In this document: piece after piece, positions 34,324 to 46,601 of the stretch
Position numbering within the stretch: position 1 is the first letter of the stretch
Layout: the number at the start of each line of letters is the position of its first letter
NCBI RefSeq assembly: GCF_050947875.1
Contig: NC_134569.1
Location: 34,408,777 to 34,472,776 of the forward strand
Length of the DNA: 64,000 nt
Direction: 5' to 3'
From: Dermacentor variabilis
Taxonomy: Eukaryota > Arthropoda > Arachnida > Ixodida > Ixodidae
The notes under the pieces: generated by a model
What the model saw: the letters and a program-made list of their open reading frames with translations, nothing else
Databases searched by the model: none
What the model was told of the DNA's origin: nothing
Program-made: the position numbers and the translations under genes

Positions 34324-36514
34324 TGCTGTACATTTGCCGGTCAGAGCGGGAGTGGTCGTATTCAAGAGAACTCACTTTCATCAAACTGAAGCCTCTGCTC
34401 ATCAAGTTTGCAAGTGTGCAATTTTTTGCAGAATGTTCAAGCTTGCTCTGCTCTGGCGCCCCAGCGTTCGGCACTTAGGGTCCAGAAATGGCATGAAGAG
34501 AGTCGCACACCAAGACGGACGAAGGCGATTCACACTCACCACCTCTAACCGGGACGGCTGTTCCAGTACCTACGCTAACATTTTATGCTGCACCTGGTAA
34601 AACGATGCTAGCCAACAAAGATCCCTCAGTGGCGGATGTCTTGATTGGACGTTCATCCGTGGCATTTACACCGTCTTCAGGGCCAACGTGTCCGTACTTC
34701 TCTCACCATTACCCCGTTTTCAATTTGCTCATTTTGTGAAATCCCGCGGATCAAAAGCAGCATCAGATCACCAGCCCCTCAAAGCGGCCGACCTAGCAAC
34801 CGCCGCCCCCGAGCCGCGTCACCAACCCGATTCGCATTAGTCGCTGCCCAAATCACTACGATACAGCCGATCCCATCGCCAGCACTTCGGAGTAAATATA
34901 ACCAACGTGTAAAATAAATAGGAGTATTACAAATATGTAGCAAGTACTGTTGCCAGATTAGACTGTAGTACCTGTACTACGGCTATCATAAATTGAACAT
35001 GTAATCTTTGTAATACGTGATTAACTGTAACTTGTGTATTCGGCTGCGCAATTTGCGTACTCTAGTGCCTGTACAACCTCAGCAGCACACACTAAACGTT
35101 TCACGTACCCCACTGCGGCTGCATCCCCGACGCAATTTACCTGATTTTTGTTTTAGCTTTTTTTTCAGTCAGCGCTGTTTCAGACAGAAAGCGTAACTGC
35201 AGACGCTGATTTAACGTATAGATCGAGTGCTGGTTAATCTGTCAACTTCTATTGCTCCAATATAAGCTCACCCGATACTGAGCGAAGTTCTAACGCTGCA
35301 TGCGTTAACTACAGTGGTATTGCTAGATATTTTATAACACAGTTGCTTGATATTGCAGCCTCATTCTGGTGGTCGTTACCGTAAATACCGTAATGGCTCC
35401 TGGTATCCTCTGATATGATATGGTTTGTGTTTTTTGATTTCGTGGTGATGAGATTGTTGCTCAGTGACTGTTGCTCATTAGCTCCGTGATAGAACAGCGT
35501 AATAAGACCCTAGGATATGCGTTGGGCTCAAAGAAGATGCACCATGACTATGACGGTTCATGAATAATCAAATCTAAGGTAGTATGGAGGGTGGTGAGTT
35601 CTTCACTCATTGATGACGTCAAAGGAGATGTCTGAAATAATATTTGCTCTGGCGGGAATGACTACTGCGCCTGCTGGGCTTGCAAAGTAAATGGAATACT
35701 CTGAGTGAAGATGAACGCGTCCACTGTGCTTTTCGTGCACAAATAGTAGCGCGGCCTATTGGAGGGATAAAGATGAAAACTCCGTTTCCTTTTTGATGCC
35801 AGGAATAAAAAGGAGAGATTACGGTGAGGGCAGGTACCACAGCCACAACGGTAAAGATGGTTTTTCTGCAGGAGTGAAGTTTTGACGGTAAAGTGGCATT
35901 ATAGGCAGCAACAATACCATTTAACGTATAACGTGGCCTGACCGCAGGCCATTTCTACACGACGAATCTACTCGAGTATTCCTGCGTCTGCTGTGCCATC
36001 ACCGACGCCAGCTCTTGATATATATTTCCCAACATCTGACCGGGCTCCACTTTTCCGAGAGCCATTAAAAGCCAAGAATCTGTCACACCATTATACTTTG
36101 CCCCCGTAGAACTTACAAATATGTTCCCATGAATGAAATCTAAAATATGGGTGCGGCTCTTTGAGTATAGTCTAGCTTGTTATAGGATTTGCATCGTCTT
36201 TCTGTCGTCTTCGCCCTCCGTCATGCTTTTCTTTCTATCCCTCTCTTCTTTCCCGCACCGCACAGTAGATGGATAGAGGAATGTACCTCAAGCTGACTTC
36301 TCTGCATTTCGTATTATTAAACGTTTCTCTCTATCTGATCGCAGGCAGAGAAACAAGATGGCACCACAGACGGCGGGTGAATAACTTAAAGTGATCCCTT
36401 GAATTATTTACGCGTATGTATTTACCTCAAAGAGCCTCGTCGGCCTCGTTGATTCCCATATGCGATTTGTTCGTGTCTTAACCTATACAGGCGATATCTA
36501 CATTTGAGCATATC
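34324..36514. other. no gene recognised
   Basis: Around 34,500-34,740 one plus-strand frame stays open for about 80 codons (PLTGTAVPVPTLTFYAAPGK, then MLANKDPSVADVLIGRSS) with coding-like composition, but I do not recognise it. The rest is unassigned. Runs of Cs in 34,780-34,880 raise GC locally. Confidence 0.35.
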
Positions 36515-36704
36515 TTTATTTATTTATTCAAAAGAACCTTACAGGTCCTATGGCAGGGCATAAAGTAAGGGGGGAATATTAAACATTAAAGGTATAAAAA
36601 GTACAAATTTCCAACAGGAACAGTGCTATAAAAAGATTACTGTGTTACACAATATTGAAGGCACTTGGAATACAAAGCAATATCTGAAGGCACACGAACA
36701 CTAT

Positions 36705-37686
36705 GGCGCTATAACGTAAAACTATTCCAAACTTTTCTATTCCAATTCTGCTATCAGCCCTCCACGATTGGTGAAAAACTTTTTTCGAGTATCCCCACTT
36801 CATCTGTCTGTCACGCGGCGTCACGAAAACCACGATACCTCCCCATCTGATATGATGTGTACACACTGATTCTGCATGATTTGACAGAAAAAAGAAAAAC
36901 AGTTATTTCTGATTCGACCCCTTTTCGCCATTAGCCCTCGGCTATTGGTAAAAAGTTTTCGGGCTGCTCCCACTTAACCTGCCTGTCACGCGACGTCACA
37001 AAACTGCAAGAACTCACCGCGTCAAAGTGACGTGTACGCGATAAAGATTCATTAATATGCCGAACAAAACTGAATTTTCTTCGGAATAGCCGCATGCTGC
37101 CCCGTTCCGAAAGGAATAGAAGATGGCTGCCGCCGATCGCTCAGACGCTGGCTACTCGCACCTGCCGGAGAGCGTGGGTGTATTTGCGTATAATAAAACT
37201 TCTTGCGTGGCCGTGTAACGTTTTCGAGCACTTTCGGTACGTTTACCCCCTCATTCTGCCAACTCTTCTTTGCTGAGGGTCCGTTTTAGCGTCATTCTTG
37301 AGCTTCCGTTGCATGCCGCCGCGATTTTCGACCAGCCACCGCAAGCTAAGTAAGGGAAAGCCGACCAATCGTAGACGCCAGCACCACCCTCTACATCCGG
37401 TTATCGACTTTCAGTGCAGTGGCTCGGCCCCATCGAATCCCTCTCCACTTGAGCGTTCTTCTCGCCTCTTGTCAGCCAATTAGATACGACAAGCCGCTCA
37501 GTGTAGGCAATGTTATTCGTTTTTCAAGCAAACAAAAGTGACCTCCTACGAACGAGGAAAGTGTTTGATAGGTCTGTTCAGACAACCCTGCGGGTGACCG
37601 CCCGGTGCTTGCGTTGGTGGTTACGCAAAGTTGACGTCAGGAGATTGGAATAGAAACATAATGGAATAGTTTTACGTTATAGGGCC
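36705..37686. mobile_element. ~980-bp TIR DNA element nested in a LINE
   Basis: Left end GGCGCTATAACGTAAAACTA (36,705 on) and right end, other strand, GGCCCTATAACGTAAAACTA differ at one of 20 bases, and both continue into TTCCA. No transposase is present. The left 300 bp are shared with the copy at 34,012; the interior adds about 650 bp, including a GC-rich block near 37,100-37,500. A target duplication could not be fixed by eye. Confidence 0.8.
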
Positions 37687-37789
37687 CCTTGTTACTGTCA
37701 GCAGAGCGAAGGAATACGGTTTATAAAAATGATATACAACATGGCAAAAATGCACGATAACATACACTAGATTGGTCACTCATAAACGG

Positions 37790-38330
37790 TATTAAATGGG
37801 AAAAGCATGAGTAACTGAGAGCGGAACGTGTCGGGATTAGATATGGAGGCTATGTTATCAGGGAGGTCATTCCAGAGACGAATGGCAAGTGGTAGTGCAG
37901 ATGAATTAAATGCATTTGTTTTACCGTATATGCGCATGAAACTGAACTGATTATGTAAGCTGCGTGAAAAAAGAGTGGGGTATTTGTAGTTACAACCGGT
38001 TTCGTTTATTAGTGTAAATATATTTGTGAAATAAGCTTTAGAAGAGCGATGGTGCGGCGGATATCTAATGGCGGCTACAGTAGGTCTAGTTTAATTTGTG
38101 TAGTGCTTGAGTTTATACCGTAGTCACGGGATATGAACCGGGCTGCTCTATTTTGTATCATTTCCGTCATATTTATTAAAATGAATGTTTGGAAAGCGAG
38201 TTTTCGAATGTTTGGCGGGGCATTTCGCAAGTTACGTCGTAGATAGTCAAGAGAACGTGATTCTTTGGCGCATGTAGAAGTGATGTGTGGGGCCCATGAG
38301 AGTGATACGTCCACAAGCGACGTACTGGAT
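37790..38330 (-). pseudogene. CR1-type LINE post-RT coding remnant with internal deletion
   Basis: The minus strand reads MDVSLSWAPHITSTCAKESR, SLDYLRRNLRNAPPNIRKLA, FQTF, ILINMTEMIQNRAARFIS and, in later frames, FSRSLHNQFSFMRIYG and LWNDLPDNIASISNPDTFRS. This is the normal order of the C-terminal third of CR1/L2 proteins. Between FQTF and ILINMTE roughly 20-25 residues (the SKLEYAS-x-WxP block) are missing without a frame change, so an in-frame deletion happened. No catalytic motif survives. Confidence 0.75.
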
Positions 38331-38569
38331 TCCAGAAAACGCCACGCTGACGTACACGATCACCTTCGACCATGATGTCTGGAGATGTTTCTTGAGAAAT
38401 GCGCTTTGGTGACTTTTTCGCTTATGTCAGATAAAACGAATATTATTAAAGTTAACTGGTGAGAAGTCACCTATGAGAAGACGCATTTCTCTTTAGGAGC
38501 AATAGTAGATAGTAACCTATGACAAAGCCACCATATACCTCCTATTTCAGGGTATGAAACCTACTACAC

Positions 38570-38770
38570 TACTCATGTTGCAAAAGCTCTCGTGCGAGAC
38601 TTGTGGCGTGCGATCGACACTCCAAATATACAATGCGAACATGAGCGCCCTCCAGTTTACGCAAACTCAAGCTTTGCGAACAAGTCTTGGCCTTTTCAGG
38701 CGTGCACCTACGGTAGAAACTACGGCCACCACGCATATTTTTAAAAACTGCAGTAAACGGGATAATGGCA
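38570..38770 (+). pseudogene. I-like LINE fragment (weak)
   Basis: The plus-strand frame reads LQFTQTQALRTSLGLFRRAP and TVETTATTHIF. It parallels LQSVQAQALRVCLGLSRSAS and TAGTIIIAQDHP in the minus-strand LINE near 41,200, the linker between RT and RNase H. Only this block is recognisable, so the copy is very short or very diverged. Confidence 0.45.
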
Positions 38771-39861
38771 CCGGCACGTCGCTTCTGGACCGGAGAGCAG
38801 CGAGAGGACGTGGTAAAGTGTGACACGACGTCGGCGCGCAGCCGCTACAGCAACAAAGCCAGTCTAGATTGGCCAATAAGCTACATCGCCTGAAGCAGAG
38901 TATGAGGGACTTTGTCCGGTCACCTTATGAACTTCAGATAAAAAATCACGTCTTATTTGTATAGTGCATTCTTTAGTTATTACGAAATGCGTAAAGTAGG
39001 GGTCAGCTATGTTGACAAATACAGTTGTCATATGGTGCAAGAAAGAAACTAGGAAGAAGTGTTACGGCTTGGCACTGAACCTTATAAATGTCGGCCCAGC
39101 ACTGGATTATGTCGCGATAGGTTTTAATGTCACTGAAACGACATTGGTGATGGCGGCACAAACGTGCCCCCCCCCCCCCCCCCCCAGCCTCCCTACTTGC
39201 ACATTACAACTAAACGGAGAAATGTATAAGATGAAGAAACAAGGGAAGTCGTACACGTATCCTATTTACTCGCACAATGAACTCCACCCCCCTCTCCTCG
39301 TTGTTTTTGAGAAATAAATCATTTTTTTTTGTCAAATAGAAGCGCGAAAAGCGAATCATGTGACTCGATATACCAGCTCCGCGCTTGGTCGCTGCTGTCT
39401 ACCACATTTGGCACTCGTGGTACAGAGTTGGCGCGTTTTCGTGGTCGGGTTCGAAGTAGTTTGCTACCTTTCGAGGTATTTTGAAATAAGAAGAGCCACG
39501 GCAGTTTTCGCAATGGTCACTTCCGCGTCCAATTCAATCCATCTTCATTGCAAATGCGTCTGCAGTAGGAGGTTGGTAGCATTAGTCACATCACACTTTA
39601 TATACACACAGCTAGTCTTGTGACGGGCTGCTGAAGCTACGAAATTCAACTGACCAGCGTCTACTAATGGCATCAGGAACAAGAGATCATTGGACGGTGT
39701 GTTTGAAAGATGGCGGCTATCATCAACGTTGGCACGAACCCGTACAATCGCTTTTGGTAGCTATGCGGTTTGTCAACTGTCCAAGTGTAGTGCGGCAGCT
39801 GCGAATACATCTGTGTCAGCTCGGCGCCAAATCCCAACTTTATTTGCCGACACCCAGCCAA
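38771..39861. other. no gene recognised; 19-C homopolymer
   Basis: A run of 19 cytosines lies at 39,167-39,185. Otherwise unassigned. The overlapping short frames have no domain. Confidence 0.45.
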
Positions 39862-41755
39862 GGAGAGAGAGAGAGAGAAAATGATAAATGAAAGGTAGGG
39901 AGGTTAACCAGGACTGAGCTCGGTTGGCTACCCTACACTCGAGAAAGGGGAAAAGGGGACGGAAAGATTAAAACAAGAGAAAATCCACTGGAGATATCAG
40001 TCGGTCACTCAGACCGAATCACAGGCGCTGACTCAATCCGATCGCTTTCAAATATCGCAGCAGCTCTTTTGTGGCCTTTTGTAGCTGCGATATGCGAGGC
40101 CATCGTCCCAAGATCTTGTTCAAGGTGAACGGCTTTCCATCTAGCTGATTGAGAGCTGTGCAGAGGTCTTGCCTTTCATTTTCAAAAGATGGGCAGTAGC
40201 ACAGCAGGTGTTCTATGGTTTCCTCGACACCGCACGCATTCCACTCGGCGCTATCAGCCATTCCAATCAGAAATGCATAAGCTTTGGTGAATGCGACACC
40301 CAAACGTAAGCGGCACAGCACTGTTTCCTCATTTCGCGGAAGACCTGGTAACAGCCGCGGTTGCATAAAGGGATCGAGGGAATGCAAGCGATGTTGAGTG
40401 AATTCAGGTGTGTGCCACTTCTCCAATGTCAAAGAGTGCGCTAGCTTGCCTAAGCGTTGGGCTGCGTCGGACCGCGATAACGGTATTGAAACAAGGGTTG
40501 CTCCTTCGTGTGCTTTTCTAGCAGCTTCGTCTGCGAGGTCGTTGCCAGAGATACCGCAATGACCAGGCAGCCACTGAAACACCACGTCGTGTGCTTTCGC
40601 GATCATGTGATGGTGCATTTCTCACATCTCCGACAGGAGTTGTTCACATGAACTGCGACGAAGAGATACCCACCGATTAGCCGGTTGGTTATCAATATAA
40701 TCAACGGCACCTCGGAGGGCAACAAGCTCCGAACCGGTCGATGTTGTCAAGTGAGAAATCTTGTATAGGATGCTTAGTGATCGTGATGGTATAACCACTG
40801 CGCTGGTGGAGCTGGTCTGAGCGGAAGAGCCATCCGTATATATGTGGACTCGATCAAAGTAGAAAGTGTGCGAACAATCCAGAGCTGCTTGCTTCAAGGC
40901 CAAGGTAGGCAGGTCGGTCTTCTTTCTTATCCCTGGGACCGTAAGACGCACTTGAGGTTGTTTTAAACACCGCAAAGCTGAGGCTGAACGTGCTGAGGGT
41001 GTGGAACACGATGTTAAGGAAGCACGATGGATGCTGACCTTGTTGGAGAAGGACGCCTGTGGTCGTCGTTCTGGCAGGCACGCAAGAGAGCTTGACTTCA
41101 TCCGTGAAACATGACGAACATGGGCTCTAAGCGTTCCGGTGCTAATATAAGTCCTGATCGGATGGTCTTGAGCTATTATAATGGTTCCAGCTGTTGAGGC
41201 GCTGCGCGAAAGGCCTAGGCAAACACGTAGTGCCTGCGCCTGCACGCTCTGAAGTTCTCGAAGATTTGACTTGCATGTTTTAGCAAGCACGGGGGAGCTA
41301 TAGCGTAGGAATCCGATGAACAGTGCTCGATATAACTGTAGCATGGAGCCCACTCATGATCCCCATGTTTTGCCGGTGATGAACTTGAAGACGTGAACAA
41401 TAGATGTGAGCTTCTTCTTTAAGTGGGCAACATGAGGGCTCCAAGTGAGGTCCCGGTCTACAATGACGCCCAAAAACCGGTGATTTCTCTTGTAGGAGAT
41501 AGGCTGACTATTGATGCATACTGGATAAGGAATCATCGCTTTTCGCGTAAAAGCGACTAACGCACATTTTTCTGTTGAGATGGTAAGGCCTTGTGTGTGA
41601 AGGTAGTCAGATGCCTTTGTTGCTGCTTTCTGTAGCCGTGCGCGAACCTGCAGGCGAGTCACCGCTGATGTCCAGATGCACCCGTGCGCTAATAATGCGC
41701 ACGGGTGGCTCATTGGTAATCAGTTTCGAGGTTATGCGTACAGGTTAATCTTGCT
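39862..41755 (-). mobile_element. I-like LINE with RNase H, 5' truncated
   Basis: Minus-strand element whose 3' tail, read on the plus strand, begins with a (GA)n run at about 39,864 and GGTAGGGAGGTTAACCAGG. It contains a nearly continuous frame of about 565 codons from 41,713 to 40,019. The catalytic half of the RT and all of the endonuclease are missing, so it starts inside the RT. Only two in-frame stops interrupt the frame, suggesting a comparatively recent copy. A ~235-bp copy of its 3' tail is nested in the RTE at 48,648. Confidence 0.8.
40019..41713 (-). pseudogene. LINE RT C-terminus, RNase H and zinc-binding tail
   Basis: From the left of the protein: post-catalytic RT blocks (GLTISTEKCALVAFTRK, HRFLGVIVDRDLTWSPHV), the linker LQSVQAQALRVCLGLSRS, then an RNase H domain with HIYTDGSS (catalytic Asp), SELVALRGAVDYI (catalytic Glu) and WLPGHCGISGNDLADEAAR (closing His/Asp motif). 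The C-terminus has GVEETIEHLLCYCPSF, a C-x2-type zinc-binding segment. The middle DSxxAL motif is degenerate. All three sections share one frame and are separated only by TGA codons near 41,354 and 40,620. In a live element RNase H removes the RNA template during integration. Confidence 0.85.
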
Positions 41756-44379
41756 GCCCCTGAAGTGGCGTTCGGGTCTGCAGGCGACAAACCGGCAACT
41801 ACAGCACGTGCGCAATATGGCGAAACTTTTTTCCTCGGTGTAATGAACAGACCCCCCCCCCCCTCCCACAGACACGCACACTTACGTCAAGCTTTCCGGC
41901 AAACAAAATGTGTTGATTGTGCGAGTAAAGATGGCATATCTGGAGGCAATGTACACATAGCGGTTGATAGAGCACCATAACAAGCACGCATTGATAAATC
42001 TTACAGAAAGGCAAATGTATTGCGCTGAGTTCGCCGAGCACAGCGCACAGCCGAGACTCAGAGGTCCCGTGATGGGCCAAATTTTGGAGGTGACAGAAAG
42101 AGAAGAAACGAAGGGAGACGCTTCACGGAGATTTGGCTTCCGAAGGCTGGCGGCGTAGTGGCACGTTCCCTCCGAGTTCCTTTCCCGTTTCCATGAACTT
42201 TTAGCTGTGCGCAGGAAAGCGTTTTCTCTTAGAAAAGGAAATATCAAGCATGTCTGTTTATTTCTGCGAACACCCCTCATCCTATCACTGACAAGCACCG
42301 ACGCGAGTGGGTCTGTACATGACAAGTACTTTCCAGCATTTCACGGCTCCACTTTTAAGGATCGCTTTTCTCGGAATGAGAGGCACAGACTTTGAAAAAT
42401 GTAAGTCTTGGTCGGAATTGTGAACGTAAATTACACGCACGACTGAAATTGTCGACATCGCAAGATGTAAAGCTAAATAAAATGTTTGAAATTTTTAATT
42501 CGTCTACTCTAGGAACGTCAGCAGACATTTCTTTTGTCCGAAGGAAATATATCATGTGATATACCGCTTTATTTTTCTGTGTTAAGGTCCTTGACTTAAT
42601 TACATTTGACACAATACCTAGTGCCACTCTCGCTTACATGTACAAACGCAAGTAGCGAATCATCTTTGATTTAATCAACTTCCTTGCGCTATTCCCTGCT
42701 TAAACATAATATTCCATTGTGTTTTTATGATAAGGAATGTACCGGTAAGGACAACACAAACGCGAAAGCAAAGCTGATTACTTGCATGGGCTGTATCGCA
42801 TTAACAAGTGCTTTGCGCAGCCTATGTATAACACGACTCCTGGCGCCTCTGTCAACTGTTGATTACTGCAGATGACTTTGATGAACGCTACTTTTACGCG
42901 GCGCAAAAAGATAAAGACCACAAAACCAAGATAGCTTTTACAAATATATAGAAGAAAAACATAGCGGCTTTCTTTGTATATGAAAGTGTGCGTCATCACA
43001 AAGGTTATTGTGATACTCAGAAATTTTGGAATAGATTTTTCTAAGTTGTAGGCTCCGCGCACGTGTCCTAAGCCTACAAAAGAGGTGCGACTCATGTGCG
43101 CAATACTAGACCGCAATGGAATCCTTGGCTGAAATCAAGATCCAGAAAACCACAGAATTACTTCTTTTATAACCATCTCCTTAACGTAACATCCGGCTAC
43201 GTGCCATGGTCGGCGAGCTGCACAGCGAACGCCTGTATATTTAGGCACGCCGGGTTAGTTTTGCAAGTGCAGTAATTACAACTGAATTCGTACTTAATCT
43301 AGTTTTCGCTCCCCTTAGAGAATCGAATTGCACAGGTAACTTATGTGGTTGTAGAGGAGCCAGCTGTGGAAGACGACGACGGCACTCCAGCCATTGCTGG
43401 TGATGATAGCTTTCGCGAATTCCGACAACGATGGCACAGTGCCCGCATAAACAACTTCGCTGTATATCTTACGTATTGCTTAATGTATATTCTGAGTGCA
43501 TGTTTATGGATTATACAGATGGCTATACGACTCTAGCCAAATTTACTAGTATGGTGGTTGTTCTGTTGATATCAAGAAGGTGATCAGCCAAGCCAACGCA
43601 TCGACAGGCTTCGAACTTGTTACCTTCCCGTTGCCTTAATCAACAGTCGCCAAATCTCTGAGCAACATCATGTAATTGGAAGGGGCTCTGCAATCTCTCC
43701 TCTCAACTCTGTGCCCGTACTAGAATTCCTTTGAAGACTCTTGGTGTTTTGTTTGTCTTGCTTCTTACACAGCAAGCATTGTGGTCTGAGCGACGCTATA
43801 CCAAATACAGTACCTCTCAAACGCCAGATGGGTGTCCGGTGGTGGGGCTAGAACCATGCACCATTGCAGTCGAGCCGGCCAACCTGTACCCTTGGCTGCC
43901 AGTGAGACACATGGATGACGTGAAAGAACCTTGATTCCGGTGTCAGCGCCGTATGATTCACAGCACCTTAGAGGTCTTGCCCATGCCATCACAGTGAGTA
44001 AATATAAATACCGGAGTTCCCTAGTCGACACACGTACGTCATGGACCCACTTATGAACAACGCTACAACTTTTACCCAGTTTACTCGACCCGAAGATGCG
44101 TTACTATGTCACCTGCAAGTGGGCATTTCTTTCTTCATTTTTCAAACAAGATCTGCTTTGGCGAATTCAGATCAGTCTCGTGTGCGTTGGATCTTTGTAA
44201 CCAACCATTTCGGTCACGTAAATTAGACAAGTTGAGGCTCTTTAGCGCACTTAGGACCACAAAAAAGGCGTCAAAGTGAAGGTTGGCGCGAAAAAATAAA
44301 CTTACGAAGTTAGGGTCGATCTGTGCATGGAGCAGAAATAATAAATAATTAAAGAAATGAAGGACGAAATCAAGCCCCG
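41756..44379. other. no gene recognised
   Basis: Contains a 12-C run at 41,852-41,863. A segment near 43,445 (GCATAAACAACTTCGCTGTA) distantly resembles the hairpin motif at 11,979 and 29,473. No coding domain was found; open frames up to 147 codons overlap on opposite strands. Confidence 0.4.
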
Positions 44380-44415
44380 ATCATCATCATCAGCAGCAGC
44401 AGCAGCGGCAGCAGC

Positions 44416-44446
<31 letters not shown>

Positions 44447-44657
44447 GCGGCGGCGGCGGCAGCAGCGGCGGCATCGGCAGCAGCGGCAGCGGCAGCGGCA
44501 GTACAGTGTACTGGAACTCTTCTAGTACATTGTAAGCGGCTGCGGCAGCAGCAGCAGCAGCGGAAGCGGCGGCAGCAGCAGCAGCGGCAGCAGCAGCAGC
44601 GGCAGCAGCGGCGGCGGCAGCAGCGGCGGCGGCAGCAGCGGCGGCGGCAGCAGCAGC
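44380..44657. repeat. compound CAG/CGG trinucleotide microsatellite
   Basis: Two tracts of interspersed CAG and CGG triplets (44,391-44,501 and 44,540-44,657) begin with (ATC)n at 44,380 and are separated by about 38 bp. That spacer contains an imperfect inverted pair, TACAGTGTACT and AGTACATTGTA. On the minus strand the array follows directly after the 3' end of the RTE LINE, where a short GAT-type tail is expected. The poly-Ala/Gln/Leu frames over it are artefacts of the repeat. Confidence 0.9.
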
Positions 44658-45339
44658 TTGGCCACGACCAATGCAAGGCAAAAGCCTCTCCCATACTTCT
44701 CCAACTACCCCGGTCATGTGCTAATTGTGGCCGTGGGGTCGCTACAAACTTGTTAATCTCATCCGCGCACCTAACTATCTGCTGCCCCTGCTACGCTTCC
44801 CTTCCCTTGGAATCCACTCCGTAGCCCTTAATGACCATCGGTTATCTTACCTCCTCATTACATGTCCTGCCCATGCTCATTTATTTTTCTTGATTTCAAC
44901 TAAGATGTCATTAACTCGCGTTTGTTCTCTCACCCAATCTGCTCTCTTCCTATCCCCTTAACGTTACACCCATCATTCTTCTTTCCATAGCTGGTTGCGT
45001 CGTCCTCAACTTAAGTAGAACCCTTTTCATAAGCCTCCACGTTCTTGCCCCGTAGGTGAGTACTAGTAAGACACAGCTACTTTACACTTTTCTCTTGAGG
45101 GATAATGGTAACCTGCTGTTCATGGTCTGAGAATTCATGCCAAACGCACTCGAGCCCATTTTTATTCTTCCGATTATTTCAGTCTCATGATCCGGATCCG
45201 CGAGCCCTACCTGCCCTAAGTAGATGTATTCCCTTACCACTTCCAGTTCCTCACTACCTATTGTAAACTGCCGTTATCTTCCGAGACTGTTAAATATTAC
45301 TTTAGTTTTCTGCAGATTATTTTAGACCCACCCTTCTAC

Positions 45340-46601
45340 TTTGCCTGTCCAGTTCAGTGAGCATGCATTGCAGTTGGTCCCATGAGTTACTAATCGAGAC
45401 AATATCATCAGCGAATCGCAAGTTACTAAGGTATTCTCGGCTGACTCTTATCTCCAATTCTTCCTAATCCAGGTCTCTGAATACCTTCTTTAAACACGCT
45501 GTGAATAGCATTGGAGGGATCGTATCTCCCTCCCTGCCTGACGCCCTTCTTTATTGGGATTTTGTTGCTTTCTCTATGGAGGACTACGGTGGCTGTGGAG
45601 CGGCTATAGATATCTTTCAGTATTTTTACATACGGCTCGTGTTCACCCTGATACCTTAATGCCTGAATAACTGCTGTGGTTTCGACTGAATCAAACGCTT
45701 TCTCGCAATCAATGAAAGCTATATATAAGGGCTGGTTATATTTCACACACTTCTCTATCGCCTGATTGATAGTGTGTATATTGTCTATAGTTTAGTAGTA
45801 GCCTTTACGAAATCCTGCCTGGTCCTTTGGTTGACAGAAGTCTAAGGTGTTCGTTATTCTATTTGCGATTACGTTAGTAAATACTTTGTGGGCAACGGAC
45901 AGTGAGCTGATCGGTCTTTAATTTTTCAAGTCTTTGGCGTCCCCTTTCTTATGGATTGAGATTATGTTGGCGTTCTTCCCAGATTCCGGTACGCTCGAGG
46001 TCATGAAGCATGACGTATACAAAGTGGCCAGTTTTTCTAGAACAATCTGCCCACCATCCTTCAAGAAATCTGCTGTTACCTGATCCTCCCCAGCTGCCTT
46101 CCCCCTTTGCATAGCTCCCAAGGCATTCTTTTCTTCTTCTGGCGTTATTTGTGGGATGTCAAATTACTCTAGATTATTCCCTCTTCCATTATCGTCGTGG
46201 GTGCCACTGGTAGTGTATAAATTTTTATATAACTCCTCAACCACTTGAACTATCTTATCCATATTAGTAATGATATTGCCGGCTTTGTCTCTAAGTGCAT
46301 ACATCTGATTCTTGCCTATTCCTAGTTTCTTCTTCCCTGATTTTAGGCTTCCTCTGTTCCTGAGAGCATGCTCAGTTCCATCCATATTATACTTCCTTAT
46401 GTCAGCTATCATACGCTTGTTGATTAACTTGTAAAGTTCTGCCAGTTCCATTCTAGCTGTAGGGTTAGAGGCTTTCATACATTGACGTTTCTTGATCAGA
46501 TCTTTTGTCTCCTGCGATAGCTTACCGGTATCCTGTCTAACGGAGTTACCACCGACTTCTATTGCACACTCCTTAATAATGCCCATAAGATTGTCGTTCA
46601 C
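45340..46601 (-). pseudogene. RTE connector and reverse transcriptase
   Basis: The connector (46,601-46,164) is K/R-rich and ends VEELYKNLYTT. RT blocks follow: GKAAGEDQVTADFLKDGG and IISIHKKGDAKDLKN (46,121-45,918), IAFIDCEKAFDSVE (motif A, 45,746-45,690), IKKGVRQGG (motif B, with the expected QGD changed to QGG) and, near 45,430-45,390, LSNLRFADDIVSIS (motif C, both aspartates kept). Different frames carry these blocks, so no continuous protein exists. Order and spacing are those of RTE elements. Confidence 0.8.

Larger units (their letters stand above)
36515..38400 (-). mobile_element. CR1/L2-like LINE interrupted by a TIR element
   Basis: Minus-strand LINE sequence occupies 38,400-37,690 (coding remnant) and, after a ~980-bp TIR insertion, 36,704-36,515 (3' tail). 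The tail reads, on the plus strand, TTTATTTATTTATTC followed by ACCTTACAGGTCCTATGG, i.e. a LINE 3' end with an A-rich tail facing left. The coding part matches the post-RT region of CR1-type proteins and continues to a conserved LWNDLPDNI block near 37,880. The copy is 5' truncated. Confidence 0.75.

Noticed and set aside
34500..34740. ~80-codon coding-like frame considered as a retroelement gag remnant
   Set aside because: No zinc knuckle, no neighbouring pol domain and no paired LTRs could be found.
44302..44824. Poly-Ala, poly-Gln and poly-Leu/Pro frames
   Set aside because: They are translations of a trinucleotide microsatellite at an RTE tail, in all frames.
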